A DNA stretch of 64,000 nucleotides, from the NCBI RefSeq assembly GCF_001613145.1, contig NZ_BDBU01000014.1, positions 45,681 to 109,680 of the forward strand. The letters are read 5' to 3'. A model generated the notes under the pieces. That model did not search any database. It was not told the origin of the DNA and saw only the letters and a program-made list of their open reading frames with translations. Made by a program: the position numbers and the translations under genes. Of this stretch, positions 31,504-42,660 are shown piece after piece. Positions within the stretch are counted from its first letter, which is position 1; the number at the start of each line of letters is the position of its first letter. Source of the stretch: Nocardia jejuensis NBRC 103114. GTDB taxonomy: Bacteria; Actinomycetota; Actinomycetes; Mycobacteriales; Mycobacteriaceae.

Positions 31504-32757
31504 ATGTTCGGCGACCGTCACCTCATCGTGGTCGACCTCGGATTCGGCGATGCCGGCAAGGGGGCCACCGTGGACTGGCTCTGCTCCCCCGAGGCCGGCC
31601 TCGACGTGGCCGCCGTCGTGCGATTCAACGGCGGGGCGCAGGCCGCCCACAATGTGGTCGCCGACGGACGTCACCACACGTTCCGGCAGTTCGGGTCGGG
31701 CACCCTGTCCCGGGTGCCGACCCTGCTGTCGCGGCACATGCTGGTGGAGCCGCTGGCGCTGGCCACCGAGGCCCGGGCGCTGGCGCGGCTCGGCATCGCC
31801 GATCCGCTGTCCCTGCTGTACGTCGACGAGCGCGCGTTGCTCACCACTCCGATCCACGGGGCCGCCAACCGTTGCCGGGAAGATCTGCGGGGTGCCTCCC
31901 GGCACGGGTCGTGCGGAATCGGAATCGGGGAGACCGCGAGCTACGCGCTCGGCCACGACGCGCCGCGCGTCGCGGATTGCCGACGTCCGGATGTGCTGCG
32001 GCGCAAGCTCATCGCTCTCGAGGAGCACTACCGGCCACTGCTGGACGCCGGCGCTCACCGGTACGACCGCATCGATGATCTCGTGGAGGTCTACGCCGAA
32101 TTCGCTCGGGCGGTGGCGATTCTGCCCGGTGACCAGCTCACCGGATTCGCCGAGAACGGGAGGCTGGTGTTCGAGGGCGCGCAGGGGGTGCTCCTGGACG
32201 AATGGCGCGGCCTGCACCCCCACACCACCTGGTCGACCGTCGAGCCCCGCAACGCGCGAGCCATGCTCACCGGAATCGGCGCTCCCGCTTACGTACTGGG
32301 CGTGACCCGCAGCTACCTGACCCGGCACGGCGCCGGACCGTTCCCGACCGAGGATCGCGGCCTGTCCATTCCCGAGCGGCACAATGGAATCGGGACCTAC
32401 CAGGGCGAATTCCGGCTCGGACACCTGGATCCGATCCTGCTGCGCTACGCGGTGGACGCCTGCGGCGGGATCGACGGACTCGCGGTGAACCACCTCGACG
32501 CGCTCGGTGAAATACGCACGGCCACGGGCTATCTCACCGAGGACGGCTATGTCGATCGGCTCGACTGCGGACCGTGGCAGGATCTCGGGCACCAGCAGCG
32601 GCTCACCGACCTGCTCGACGCGGCCACCCCCGCGCTGCACGAGTTGCCCGCGAACGTGCCCGCATACCTCGAGGCCGAGCTCGGTGTACCGGTGGTGCTC
32701 ACCGCGAACGGCCCGGAGCGGGCCGATCGCACGATTCACATCCCCGCTACGGCATGA
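31504..32757 (+). CDS. Divergent adenylosuccinate synthetase-like enzyme
   Basis: 417 residues with the PurA fold. Retained features: GDAGKG (15-20, canonical GDEGKGK) with the catalytic Asp16, NGG (42-44) and catalytic His49, EGAQG (224-228), and TRSYLTRHGAGPFPTE (268-283). Changed features: the IMP loop TTGRGIGP becomes SRHGSCGIGIGE (132-143), the YPFVTSSN segment becomes HPHTTWST, and the aspartate loop TTGRxRR becomes GIGTYQGEFR (295-304). The enzyme therefore probably still activates a purine-like base with GTP but joins something other than aspartate, or uses another nucleotide. ATG 31504 has GAAGGGAC upstream. Confidence 0.82.
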   Translation: MFGDRHLIVVDLGFGDAGKGATVDWLCSPEAGLDVAAVVRFNGGAQAAHNVVADGRHHTFRQFGSGTLSRVPTLLSRHMLVEPLALATEARALARLGIADPLSLLYVDERALLTTPIHGAANRCREDLRGASRHGSCGIGIGETASYALGHDAPRVADCRRPDVLRRKLIALEEHYRPLLDAGAHRYDRIDDLVEVYAEFARAVAILPGDQLTGFAENGRLVFEGAQGVLLDEWRGLHPHTTWSTVEPRNARAMLTGIGAPAYVLGVTRSYLTRHGAGPFPTEDRGLSIPERHNGIGTYQGEFRLGHLDPILLRYAVDACGGIDGLAVNHLDALGEIRTATGYLTEDGYVDRLDCGPWQDLGHQQRLTDLLDAATPALHELPANVPAYLEAELGVPVVLTANGPERADRTIHIPATA

Positions 32758-32767
32758 TTGACCTCTT

Positions 32768-33400
32768 GTGGAGCAACAATCGGCGGTATCCATCGATGTG
32801 ATCACGCTGCGGTACGGGAGTGAGGACGCCACCGTCACCGTGGGCATCGCACCCCGGCAGTGGGACCCGTTCGCCGGCGAACGGGCGCTGCCCGGGGTGC
32901 TGCTGCACCGCGGGGAACGGCTCGCCACCGCCGCCCGCCGCGCCGTGAGCACCAAACTCGGTGTGCCGGAAGACTCCATCGTCGCGGTCGGTCAGGTCGC
33001 CACCTTCGACGAACCCAACCGGGACCCGCGCGGCCCCACCCTCTCGATCGCCATGTGGGCCGTGGTCGGCGAGCACGAATCCGAACTGGCCGAATGGGTT
33101 CCCTTCGACGCGCTCGCGGATCTGGCCTTCGACCACACCCAGATCATCGCGGCCGCCCGCACCCATCTGGCCGGAATCCTGTGGAAGGACCTGACTTTCA
33201 CGCGTGCCCTCACCGGCGATCGGTTCCCGGCCACCCGCGCGGTCGAACTCACCGCCGCCCTGCAGGGCGCTCGCCCCGATCCCGGCAACCTCAACCGCAC
33301 CCTCGCCGCCATACCCGGTCTGGCCCGCACCGGCGAGCGGTTGCGGGTCAAGGCCACCGGCCGCCCCGCCGCGCTCTGGGCATTCGACCCGGCCGACTAG
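32768..33400 (+). CDS. NrtR-type transcriptional regulator (dead Nudix plus winged helix)
   Basis: 210 residues. The N-terminal 140 residues have the Nudix fold, but the catalytic REUxEExGU helix reads RRAVSTKLG, without the metal-binding glutamates. A conserved RDPRG (86-90) followed by LSIAMW is typical of NrtR. The C-terminal winged helix includes NLNRTLAAIPGLARTGERLR and a terminal GRPAALWAF. NrtR proteins sense ADP-ribose or related NAD metabolites and repress NAD genes. It lies ten bases after the PurA-like gene, GTG start without clear Shine-Dalgarno sequence. Its stop overlaps the convergent TetR stop (CTAG). Confidence 0.82.
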   Translation: MEQQSAVSIDVITLRYGSEDATVTVGIAPRQWDPFAGERALPGVLLHRGERLATAARRAVSTKLGVPEDSIVAVGQVATFDEPNRDPRGPTLSIAMWAVVGEHESELAEWVPFDALADLAFDHTQIIAAARTHLAGILWKDLTFTRALTGDRFPATRAVELTAALQGARPDPGNLNRTLAAIPGLARTGERLRVKATGRPAALWAFDPAD

Positions 33401-33975
33401 CCCGGGCTGCGCAATACCGACTCGACCATCTCGCGCACCGCGGTGCGCAGGCGCTCGGTCTCGCCCGCGCGGACCATGGCGAACGCCATGTCCGAGCCGA
33501 GTCCGCTGAGCAGTAGCCGACCGACGACTTCGGCGTCGAGGTCGGGGCGGGCCTCGTGCAGCATCGCGGTGATGTGCACGTCCCACGCGGTGTGGAATTC
33601 GACGGTGCGCGGGTGCGGCGCCACGGTGCGATAGGCGGCCATGAGTTCGACGCTGTCGGCGACCATCGAGGTCATGGCGTCGAAGTAGGCCAGCAGACGT
33701 TCACCCGCGGGCGCTCCGGGTCCCAGGGGTGGCGGACCGGAGGCGATGGCGGCCATGAGTTCCTCGGCGGGCGCGGCGACCATCTCGTGCAGGAGTCCGG
33801 CGCGGTTGCCGAAGCGATGGAAGATGGTGCCCTTGCCGACGCCCGCCGCCGCGGCGACCCGGTCCATGGTGATCGCGTCGGCCCCGTGCTCGGCCAGCAG
33901 CGCGCGGGTGGCGTCCAGAATCGCGCGCCGGTTTCGGGCCGCGTCCGCGCGTTCCCTGGGCTGTTCAGGCGCCAT
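33397..33975 (-). CDS. TetR family transcriptional regulator
   Basis: 192 residues. The N-terminal helix-turn-helix (ARNRRAILDATRALLAEHGA, then VAAAAGVGKGTIFHRFGNR) is followed by a helical ligand domain with MTSMVADSVELMAAYRT. ATG 33975 lies right after GAGGAA; upstream of it runs the large dyad at 33993-34051 that also fronts the divergent quinone oxidoreductase. It should therefore control both genes. Its stop codon shares three bases with the stop of the convergent NrtR-like gene. Confidence 0.92.
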   Translation of the reverse strand: MAPEQPRERADAARNRRAILDATRALLAEHGADAITMDRVAAAAGVGKGTIFHRFGNRAGLLHEMVAAPAEELMAAIASGPPPLGPGAPAGERLLAYFDAMTSMVADSVELMAAYRTVAPHPRTVEFHTAWDVHITAMLHEARPDLDAEVVGRLLLSGLGSDMAFAMVRAGETERLRTAVREMVESVLRSPG

Positions 33976-33992
33976 TTCCTCGACTTTCGTTG

Positions 33993-34051
33993 ACAAGTTG
34001 ACCGACGGTCCATATCGTAACTCGACATAAATGGACCGACAGTCAACTTGT
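33993..34051. promoter_or_regulatory. Large inverted repeat operator between TetR and oxidoreductase
   Basis: Two 21-base arms, ACAAGTTGACCGACGGTCCAT and its near-complement at 34031-34051, match at 19 of 21 positions across a 17-base spacer. Each arm also holds an inner half-palindrome GGACCGnC. This fits two TetR dimers bound symmetrically in the divergent promoter. The right arm ends ten bases before the oxidoreductase ATG. Confidence 0.75.
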
Positions 34052-34061
34052 GGGGTTTTCA

Positions 34062-35036
34062 ATGCAGGCAATCGTAATGACCGCGACCGGTGGGCCCGAG
34101 GTGCTGGTGGCCCAGGAGGTCCCCGCGCCCGAGCCGAAGGCGGGCGAGGTGCTCGTGCGGACCGAAGCCGTACCGGTGCTGTTCCCGGAAACCATGGTGC
34201 GCTCGGGCGCCTTCCCCGCCCCGCTGCCGCTTCCCCTCGTGTTCGGCACCCAGGCGGTGGGCACGGTCACCGATATCGGCGCGGGTGTGGACGCGGCACT
34301 GATCGGGCAGCGAGTCCTGGTGGCCAAGGACGACTTCGGGACCTACGCCGAACAGGTCTGCGCGCCCGCCACTTCCGCCGTCCCGATCCCGGCGGGGCTG
34401 TCCTCGGAGGAGGCCGCGGCGGTCAGCATGAGCGGGTCGGTCGCGCTCCCGCTCCTGAAGGCCGCGAACTTGACCGGCACCGAGACGGTGCTGATCGAAG
34501 CCGCCGCAACAGGAATCGGCGGCTACCTCACCCAACTGGCCAAGGAAGCCGGAGCCGCGCGCGTCATCGCCACGGCGGGCGGGCCCGACAAGGCCGGGCA
34601 GGCACGCGAATTCGGGGCCGACGTGGTGATCGATCACCTGGACCCGCAGTGGCCGCAGCGCGTGCGCGAAACCCTGGACGGGGCAACGCTCGACGTGGTG
34701 TTCGATTCGATCGGCGGCGAATCGGCCCTGGCCGTATTGGATCTCATGACACCGCTGAGCGGACGGATGCTCAGCTACGGATTCCTCTCCGGCGCACCGG
34801 CACAGGTCTCGGCCATGGATCTGATCATGCGCGGACTCACCCTGATCGGCTGCTCGGGGCCGCAGTGGCTGGCGGGGGTCGCGCAGGCGCGCGGAGCGGC
34901 GCTCGAGCGCGCGGCCACGGGGACCCTCACCCCGCTGATCGATCGCGTGCTGCCGCTGGAACAGGCCGCCCGGGCGCATCGGCTCGTCGCGGACCGGGCC
35001 ACCCGCGGGACGATCGTCCTGCGACCGGGTCACTGA
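34062..35036 (+). CDS. Zinc-free quinone oxidoreductase (MDR family)
   Basis: 324-residue NADPH-dependent medium-chain dehydrogenase/reductase. The N-terminal GroES-like fold is followed by a Rossmann domain with AAATGIGGYLTQLAKEAGA (the AxxGxxG loop) and FGADVVIDH. The catalytic and structural zinc cysteines of alcohol dehydrogenases are absent, as in QOR enzymes that reduce quinones or enones. It is divergent from a TetR regulator and shares its operator, which suggests induction by an electrophile or quinone. Confidence 0.9.
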   Translation: MQAIVMTATGGPEVLVAQEVPAPEPKAGEVLVRTEAVPVLFPETMVRSGAFPAPLPLPLVFGTQAVGTVTDIGAGVDAALIGQRVLVAKDDFGTYAEQVCAPATSAVPIPAGLSSEEAAAVSMSGSVALPLLKAANLTGTETVLIEAAATGIGGYLTQLAKEAGAARVIATAGGPDKAGQAREFGADVVIDHLDPQWPQRVRETLDGATLDVVFDSIGGESALAVLDLMTPLSGRMLSYGFLSGAPAQVSAMDLIMRGLTLIGCSGPQWLAGVAQARGAALERAATGTLTPLIDRVLPLEQAARAHRLVADRATRGTIVLRPGH

Positions 35037-35093
35037 GTCACCGGATCGCTCGATCACCGGATCGCAGCGGCGCCCGCGCCCCACTATTCATCC

Positions 35094-35111
35094 GACCAGT
35101 TTCTGCTGGTC
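35094..35111. promoter_or_regulatory. Inverted repeat before the DoxX gene
   Basis: GACCAG and CTGGTC are separated by six bases in the 149-base gap between the oxidoreductase and doxX. It is a possible operator; no regulator is assigned. Confidence 0.4.
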
Positions 35112-35185
35112 AATTGACTTTCCCTGAACCATCCGACCTCCTCGCCCGTAGTAAGGAGGACCACGAACGAGTCGGAGGTCGGGTC

Positions 35186-35656
35186 ATGCAGCACCTACGT
35201 TCGGACCACTCCACGGGACTACTCCCGCACAGCCCGGCCGCGACCGTATTCGGGCTCTACCGCGTTCTCGTCGGAGTCAGCTTCTTCCTACACGGGCTCT
35301 CGGAGCTCTACGGGATCCCGCTCACGCCCTACGGCGGCAAGACCGCCGCGTTCGGCAGCTGGCCGCACTGGTGGGCCGGGGCCATCGAACTGGTCGGCGG
35401 CGCACTGGTGGCGCTGGGCCTGGGCACCAGGGTCGCGGCTCTGCTGTGCTCGGGCGCGATGGCGTACGCCTACCTCAGCGTGCACCAGCAGCGCGGTGCG
35501 CTGCCGATCCAGAACGGCGGCGAGGCGGCCGCCATGTTCTGCTGGGCCTTCTTCCTCATCGCGATCCTCGGCCCGGGATCCTTCGCGCTGGCGGGCGCGC
35601 TGTCACGCCTGCACGCCCGCAAAGGTTTTCGCGCCGAATCCCCGGTCCGGACCTGA
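35186..35656 (+). CDS. DoxX family membrane protein
   Basis: 156 residues with four predicted membrane helices (around 21-40, 62-80, 84-100 and 115-140). The N-terminal FGLYRVLVGVSFFLHGLSEL and the GxxLxLGLGTRVAALL segment are DoxX hallmarks. DoxX-type proteins occur with redox enzymes and sulfur or oxidant stress systems. ATG 35186 has GGAGG seven bases upstream; the frame is open far upstream but not as protein. It lies 149 bases after the quinone oxidoreductase and could be read through from it. Confidence 0.88.
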   Translation: MQHLRSDHSTGLLPHSPAATVFGLYRVLVGVSFFLHGLSELYGIPLTPYGGKTAAFGSWPHWWAGAIELVGGALVALGLGTRVAALLCSGAMAYAYLSVHQQRGALPIQNGGEAAAMFCWAFFLIAILGPGSFALAGALSRLHARKGFRAESPVRT

Positions 35657-35667
35657 ACGGACGAGGA

Positions 35668-35698
35668 AAGGCCCGCACCGGATTCCGGTGCGGGCCTT
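35668..35698. terminator. Bidirectional terminator hairpin
   Basis: A perfect 14-bp stem AAGGCCCGCACCGG / CCGGTGCGGGCCTT with a three-base loop, between convergent doxX and the YciI gene. Confidence 0.85.
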
Positions 35699-35739
35699 CA
35701 TGGTCGAGCGAGAACGTCCTCGACGGCGGGGACTCCGGA

Positions 35740-35997
35740 CTAGCCGGTGATCTCCCATTCGTACACGGTCAGTTCCGAGGCTCCACTGGTGTGGATCGGA
35801 TCGCTGAAGACCAATTCGCTTGCCGCGTCCAGACTCTCGGCCAGCACGACGTACGCGCCGCCCGAGCCGTCGGTGAACTTGCCGGTTTCCACCAGCTGTC
35901 CGCGCTCGCGGACCGTATCGAGCCAGGCCCGATGCGGTTCGGCGACCGAACCGTCGAAACGCGGAGTGCGCATGGCCATCACGAGATACTTACGCAC
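35740..35997 (-). CDS. YciI-like protein
   Basis: 85 residues of the YciI/dimeric alpha-beta barrel family. MRTPRF, HRAWLDTVRERGQLVETGKF and the closing TVYEWEI are typical. The pattern includes the conserved His in the HxxxL helix, though family function is unclear (possible dehydrochlorinase-like or sigma-associated roles). The start is GTG 35997. It lies 18 bases after nusB on the same strand and is probably co-transcribed. Confidence 0.85.
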   Translation of the reverse strand: MRKYLVMAMRTPRFDGSVAEPHRAWLDTVRERGQLVETGKFTDGSGGAYVVLAESLDAASELVFSDPIHTSGASELTVYEWEITG

Positions 35998-36015
35998 CCT
36001 GCGACTCTCCCGCGC

Positions 36016-36525
36016 CTACTGCTCGTCCACCGGCGCGGCCGACCGGGTGGCCGCCGCGGCGGCGCGCACCTGCGGCGCCACCTGCACGACCTGGCCGAGC
36101 ACGCCGTTGATGAACGAGGGCGAATCGTCGGTGGACAGCTCCTTGGCCAGCTCCACCGCCTCATCGACCGCCACCACGGGCGGAACGTCGTTGGCGTGGA
36201 ACAACTCCCACACCGCGACGCGCAGAATCGCGCGATCCACGGCCGGAAGCCGTGACAGCGCCCAATCCTGCAGGTAGGACTCGATGGTGCCGTCCACTCG
36301 ATCCAGATCGTCGGCGACGCCTTCGACCAGGACCCGGGTGTAGGGATTCACCGGGGCCACCTGCTCGTCACTCACGGACAGCGAAACCCGATCGGACAGC
36401 AGCTCCGCGGGGTCGACATCGCGGGCCTCGGCCTCGAAGAGCAGGTCCACCGCCCGGCGGCGCGCCTTGTGGCGCGCGCCGAGCTTCTTGTACGACTTCT
36501 TGTCGGGCTGATCGGCCACGGTCAC
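36016..36525 (-). CDS. nusB: Transcription antitermination factor NusB
   Basis: 169 residues. Binds boxA RNA together with NusE (ribosomal protein S10) in rRNA antitermination. The all-helical core starts [17 protein letters not shown] and includes [19 protein letters not shown] and the closing [14 protein letters not shown] 36525 is 16 bases after the efp stop, so the two are coupled; a second GTG six bases later is possible. A C-terminal Ala-rich tail of about 20 residues extends beyond the core. Confidence 0.95.
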   Translation of the reverse strand: MTVADQPDKKSYKKLGARHKARRRAVDLLFEAEARDVDPAELLSDRVSLSVSDEQVAPVNPYTRVLVEGVADDLDRVDGTIESYLQDWALSRLPAVDRAILRVAVWELFHANDVPPVVAVDEAVELAKELSTDDSPSFINGVLGQVVQVAPQVRAAAAATRSAAPVDEQ

Positions 36526-36541
36526 TATTATCCCGTGCGCG

Positions 36542-37105
36542 TCAGGAGTTGACGCGGCTGATGTAGCTGCCGTCGCGGGTATCGATGCGCAGCTTGTCAC
36601 CCTGGTTGATGAACAGCGGCACCTGAACCTCGGCGCCGGTCTCCACGGTGGCGGGCTTGGTGCCCGCGCTGGAGCGGTCGCCCTGCAGGCCCGGCTCGGT
36701 GTGGGTGACGACGACGTCGATGGCGACGGGGAGCTCGACGAACAGCGCCTCACCCTCGTGCATCGCGATCTGGACCTGCATGTTCTCCAGCAGGAAGCCG
36801 GCGTTCTTGCCCAGGATGGCCTCGCCCAGGTGAATCTGGTCGTAGGTGTCGCCATCCATGAAGATGAAGTCCGAGCCATCGTGGTAGAGGTAGGTCATAT
36901 CGCGACGATCGACCGTCGCGGTCTCCACCTTCACGCCGGCGTTGAACGTCTTGTCGACGACCTTGCCCGAGACCACGTTCTTCAGCTTCGTGCGCACGAA
37001 GGCGGGACCCTTACCGGGCTTCACGTGCTGGAACTCGACAATCTGCTGCAGATTGTTGTCGATCTTCAGCACGAGGCCGTTCTTGAAGTCGCTGGTATCC
37101 GCCAC
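36542..37105 (-). CDS. efp: Translation elongation factor P
   Basis: 187 residues, three beta-barrel domains. Relieves ribosome stalling at proline stretches by binding near the peptidyl site. The tip loop VKPGKGPAF carries the lysine that is modified in some bacteria; actinobacterial EF-P is thought to act unmodified. The C-terminal [20 protein letters not shown] is the family signature. It starts at ATG 37105 and lies between pepQ and nusB, as in Mycobacterium. Confidence 0.97.
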   Translation of the reverse strand: MADTSDFKNGLVLKIDNNLQQIVEFQHVKPGKGPAFVRTKLKNVVSGKVVDKTFNAGVKVETATVDRRDMTYLYHDGSDFIFMDGDTYDQIHLGEAILGKNAGFLLENMQVQIAMHEGEALFVELPVAIDVVVTHTEPGLQGDRSSAGTKPATVETGAEVQVPLFINQGDKLRIDTRDGSYISRVNS

Positions 37106-37187
37106 TGTCCTCGGATCTCCTGTTCTAGTTTCATTCGCGGCTTCCCGCGAACTTGCATTCGCGGCGAGCCGCGCGGGCAGACCGGCG

Positions 37188-38312
37188 TCAGTCGACGACG
37201 GTCAGGTCTTTGCTGGTGCGGGTGAGCAGCTCCGGGCCCCCCTGGCGAACCACGAGCGTATCCTCGATCCGGACTCCGCCGCGGCCGGGGAAATACACAC
37301 CTGGCTCGACGGTCACCGCCACGCCATCCAGCAGTGTACCCGTGCCGGTTTTGGCGATTCCGGGCGCTTCATGGATCTGCAGGCCGACTCCGTGTCCGAG
37401 GCCGTGCACGAACAGGTCGCCGTAGCCCGCCGCCTCGATCACTCCCCGGGAGGCCGCGTCCACCGCGCGGGTGGACACCCCCGGCGCCAGCGCCTCCCGT
37501 CCGGCCCGCTGCGCGGCGTTGACCAGGTCGTAGACCTCGCGCTGCCAGTCCGAGGGCTGACCGAGCACGAAGGTGCGGGTCATATCGGAGTGGTAGCCGC
37601 CGATCATCGCGCCGAAGTCGAGCTTCACGAAATCACCGCTCGCGAGCACCGCCTCGGTCGGGCGATGGTGCGGGACGGCCGAATTCGGGCCCGCGGCCAC
37701 GATGGTCTCGAAGGCGACCGCGTCCGCGCCGTGCTCGAACATCAGCCATTCCAGGTCCCGGGCCACCTGACGTTCGGTGCGGCCGGGGCGGATTCCGCCG
37801 CGTTCGAGCAGGGCGGCCAGGGCGATATCGGCGGCGTCGCAGGCCGCGCTGAGGCGCCCGACCTCGTAAGCGTCCTTGACCATGCGCAGCTGTTCCACGA
37901 GACCGGAGATCGGCACCAGCTCCAATCCGGTGCTCAGCGCGGCGAATCCGCGATGCTGCTCGAAGGTCAGCACATGACTCTCGAAACCGACCCGGCCGGT
38001 CTGCCACTCCCCCGCGATCTCCACCACGCGCCGGGCGCTGGCCCGGTTGATCTCCGCGCGCAGATCGGGCACCTGCTCGCTGACCTGCGTGATGTAGCGA
38101 CCGTCGGTGCAGATCACGGTGCGATCCTCGGTGGTGTCCCAGGCGTACACCAGCAGCGCGGCGTTCGAACCGGTGAACCCGGTCAGGTAGCGGATATTGA
38201 TCAGGTCCGTGACCAGCAGCGCGTCGACGCGGTTCTCGACCAGCAAGTTCCGGAGGTTCGCCCGGCGCGCCGCGTAGTCGGGGCGCTGGACCGGATCGTG
38301 AACGGCAGACAT
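37188..38312 (-). CDS. pepQ: Xaa-Pro aminopeptidase / Xaa-Pro dipeptidase (M24)
   Basis: 374-residue creatinase-fold peptidase that removes residues before proline. The C-terminal pita-bread domain has the five metal ligands: [17 protein letters not shown] gives two Asp, [13 protein letters not shown] gives the His, VEPGVY and VRIED the two Glu. The N-terminal domain is the usual creatinase-type half. ATG 38312 is chosen because the upstream part has no similarity. It heads the group with efp and nusB. Confidence 0.95.
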   Translation of the reverse strand: MSAVHDPVQRPDYAARRANLRNLLVENRVDALLVTDLINIRYLTGFTGSNAALLVYAWDTTEDRTVICTDGRYITQVSEQVPDLRAEINRASARRVVEIAGEWQTGRVGFESHVLTFEQHRGFAALSTGLELVPISGLVEQLRMVKDAYEVGRLSAACDAADIALAALLERGGIRPGRTERQVARDLEWLMFEHGADAVAFETIVAAGPNSAVPHHRPTEAVLASGDFVKLDFGAMIGGYHSDMTRTFVLGQPSDWQREVYDLVNAAQRAGREALAPGVSTRAVDAASRGVIEAAGYGDLFVHGLGHGVGLQIHEAPGIAKTGTGTLLDGVAVTVEPGVYFPGRGGVRIEDTLVVRQGGPELLTRTSKDLTVVD

Positions 38313-38478
38313 GCGTTCAAAGCTACCGCCGACACACCCGAACGCGGACCCCCAACACGTGATCCGGGCACACGACACGAACGGCAGGTAAAAGCATGGC
38401 TATTCACATGGCAAGCGGTTCTGCACATTTCGCGATCTCGCGCACCACGGCGGGCCTCGCGGCGGGAAGCTCGAAGGC

Positions 38479-38940
38479 ATGAACCTGCCGGCCTTGCTCG
38501 CGCTCACCCTGTGGGGCGCGGTGCTCTCGTGGATCGACCTGCGGTCGCGCCGGCTGCCCAACGCCCTCACGCTGCCGGGCGCGGCCGCCGTCCTCGGATA
38601 TTCCTGCGGGCTGGGCAGACCCGGGCCCGCGGCGCTCGGCGCAGTGCTGCTGGGTGTTCCCTATCTACTCGTGCACCTGGTATCGCCGTCGGCGCTGGGC
38701 GCGGGCGATGTGAAGTTCGCGCTCGGGTTGGGGGCGGCCACCGCGCTCGGCGGGGCGCACACCTGGGTGTGGGCGGCGCTGGCCGCACCCGTGCTCACCG
38801 CGGTCGCCGGGGCGGGCGCACTGCTGGTCAGAACTCTGCGGCCTGCGGATTCGTACACCCCGATGCCGATCGCCGAGGCGCTACCGCACGGTCCGGCCAT
38901 GTGCGCCGCGAGTGTGCTCGCTCTCATCGCGATGCCGTGA
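38479..38940 (+). CDS. A24 prepilin peptidase, short form
   Basis: 153-residue polytopic membrane aspartyl protease that trims type IV pilin-like or Flp/Tad prepilins. The two catalytic aspartates are in WIDLRSRRLPN and in the GAGDVKFA motif. It lacks the N-terminal methylase domain, as usual for actinobacterial forms. Five or so hydrophobic segments are visible. It is transcribed in the same direction as aroC, 82 bases downstream. No pilin genes are in the window, so its substrate is encoded elsewhere. Confidence 0.88.
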   Translation: MNLPALLALTLWGAVLSWIDLRSRRLPNALTLPGAAAVLGYSCGLGRPGPAALGAVLLGVPYLLVHLVSPSALGAGDVKFALGLGAATALGGAHTWVWAALAAPVLTAVAGAGALLVRTLRPADSYTPMPIAEALPHGPAMCAASVLALIAMP

Positions 38941-39022
38941 CCACGGCTTCCGCGTGCCACGACACCCGCTTAGGCCGGACCGTGTTTACGAACACTCGTC
39001 TCCACGTGGAAGGATGTAACTC

Positions 39023-40237
39023 GTGTTGCGCTGGATAACTGCCGGAGAATCCCATGGCCCCGCCCTCGTCACCATCCTCGAAGGGATGGTGGCCGGTGTC
39101 GAGGTGACTTCCGCCGATATCGCCACCCAGTTGGCGCGTCGCCGGCTGGGCTACGGGCGTGGCGCCCGGATGAAGTTCGAGGCCGACGCGGTCACCATGA
39201 CCGGCGGCGTCCGGCACGGCCGCACCATGGGCGGACCGGTCGCCATCGAGATCGCCAATTCCGAGTGGCCCAAGTGGACCCAGGTCATGTCCGCCGATCC
39301 GGTGGACGAGGACGAACTCGCCGAGCTCGCCCGCAACGCGCCGCTGACCCGCCCCCGGCCGGGCCATGCCGATTACTCCGGTATGCTCAAGTACAACTTC
39401 GACGATGCCCGGAACGTGTTGGAGCGGGCCAGCGCCCGCGAGACCGCCGCGCGCGTCGCCGCCGGCACAGTCGCCAAGAACTTCCTGCGCCAGGCGCTCG
39501 GCGCCGAGGTCATCTCGCACGTGGTGTCCATCGGCGGTGCGGTCAATGCCACCGGTGTGGTGCCGACCGCCGCGGACCTGGACGCCATCGACGAGAGCCC
39601 GGTGCGCGCGTTCGACAAGGACGCCGAAGCCGCGATGATCGCCGAGATCGAGGCCGCCAAGAAGGACGGCGACACCCTCGGTGGTGTGGTCGAGGTCGTG
39701 ATCGAGGGCCTGCCCGTCGGTCTGGGCTCGTTCACCAGCGGTGAGGCACGCCTGGATTCGCGACTCGCGGCCGCGCTCATGGGCATTCAGGCCATCAAGG
39801 GCGTCGAGGTGGGCGACGGTTTCGAGACCGCGCGCCGCCGTGGCAGCCAGGCCCACGACGAGATGAAGCCGGGCCGGGACGGCGTCCTGCGCTCCACCAA
39901 TCGCGCCGGTGGCCTCGAAGGCGGCATGACCAACGGTGAGGCACTGCGCGTGCGCGCCGCCATGAAGCCGATCTCCACGGTGCCGCGCGCCCTGGCGACG
40001 GTCGACATGTCGACCGGTGACGAGGCCGTGGCCATCCATCAGCGCTCGGACGTGTGCGCGGTACCGGCGGCCGGTGTGGTCGCCGAGGCCATGGTGGCGC
40101 TCGTGGTCGCACAGGCCGTGCTGGACAAGTTCGGCGGCGATTCGCTGCCCGAGACGCTCGACAACATCACCAGCTACCTGAAGCGGATCAACGCGCGCCC
40201 GCACGTTCCCTCGGGTGCCGCGCCGCTGGAGGCGTAG
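39023..40237 (+). CDS. aroC: Chorismate synthase
   Basis: 404 residues. Seventh shikimate-pathway step: converts EPSP to chorismate with reduced FMN. N-terminal [20 protein letters not shown] and [14 protein letters not shown], the middle [12 protein letters not shown] and the FMN-binding [16 protein letters not shown] region are diagnostic. GTG 39023 has GGAAGG upstream. It is followed by aroK and aroB in one operon; aroQ is missing here. Confidence 0.97.
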   Translation: MLRWITAGESHGPALVTILEGMVAGVEVTSADIATQLARRRLGYGRGARMKFEADAVTMTGGVRHGRTMGGPVAIEIANSEWPKWTQVMSADPVDEDELAELARNAPLTRPRPGHADYSGMLKYNFDDARNVLERASARETAARVAAGTVAKNFLRQALGAEVISHVVSIGGAVNATGVVPTAADLDAIDESPVRAFDKDAEAAMIAEIEAAKKDGDTLGGVVEVVIEGLPVGLGSFTSGEARLDSRLAAALMGIQAIKGVEVGDGFETARRRGSQAHDEMKPGRDGVLRSTNRAGGLEGGMTNGEALRVRAAMKPISTVPRALATVDMSTGDEAVAIHQRSDVCAVPAAGVVAEAMVALVVAQAVLDKFGGDSLPETLDNITSYLKRINARPHVPSGAAPLEA

Positions 40238-40329
40238 ATGCGCGGCACTTGCCCAGCTCCGCTCATCGGAGCCGACCGGGTGCGGGTGTTCCGCGGGACC
40301 GGCCGGATGCGGTCGTTCCGCACCAGTCC

Positions 40330-42557
<2,228 letters not shown>

Positions 42558-42660
42558 TCGGCGAACGTCCGCAACGGACGACACATGTCGACCCGTCGTG
42601 CCCACCGCCGAAGTTCGGGCGATGGGCACGACGGATTCCCGGGACGAATCAGGGCCCGAC

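Noticed and set aside
31504..32757. Calling this gene purA or purZ
   Set aside because: The substrate loops differ from housekeeping PurA, and the position that distinguishes PurZ (Ser in place of the catalytic Asp) still has Asp.
30229..32979. A 916-codon open frame on the minus strand opposite the pseudokinase operon
   Set aside because: It is antisense to three well-supported genes, has no recognisable motif, and long antisense frames are expected at this GC content.
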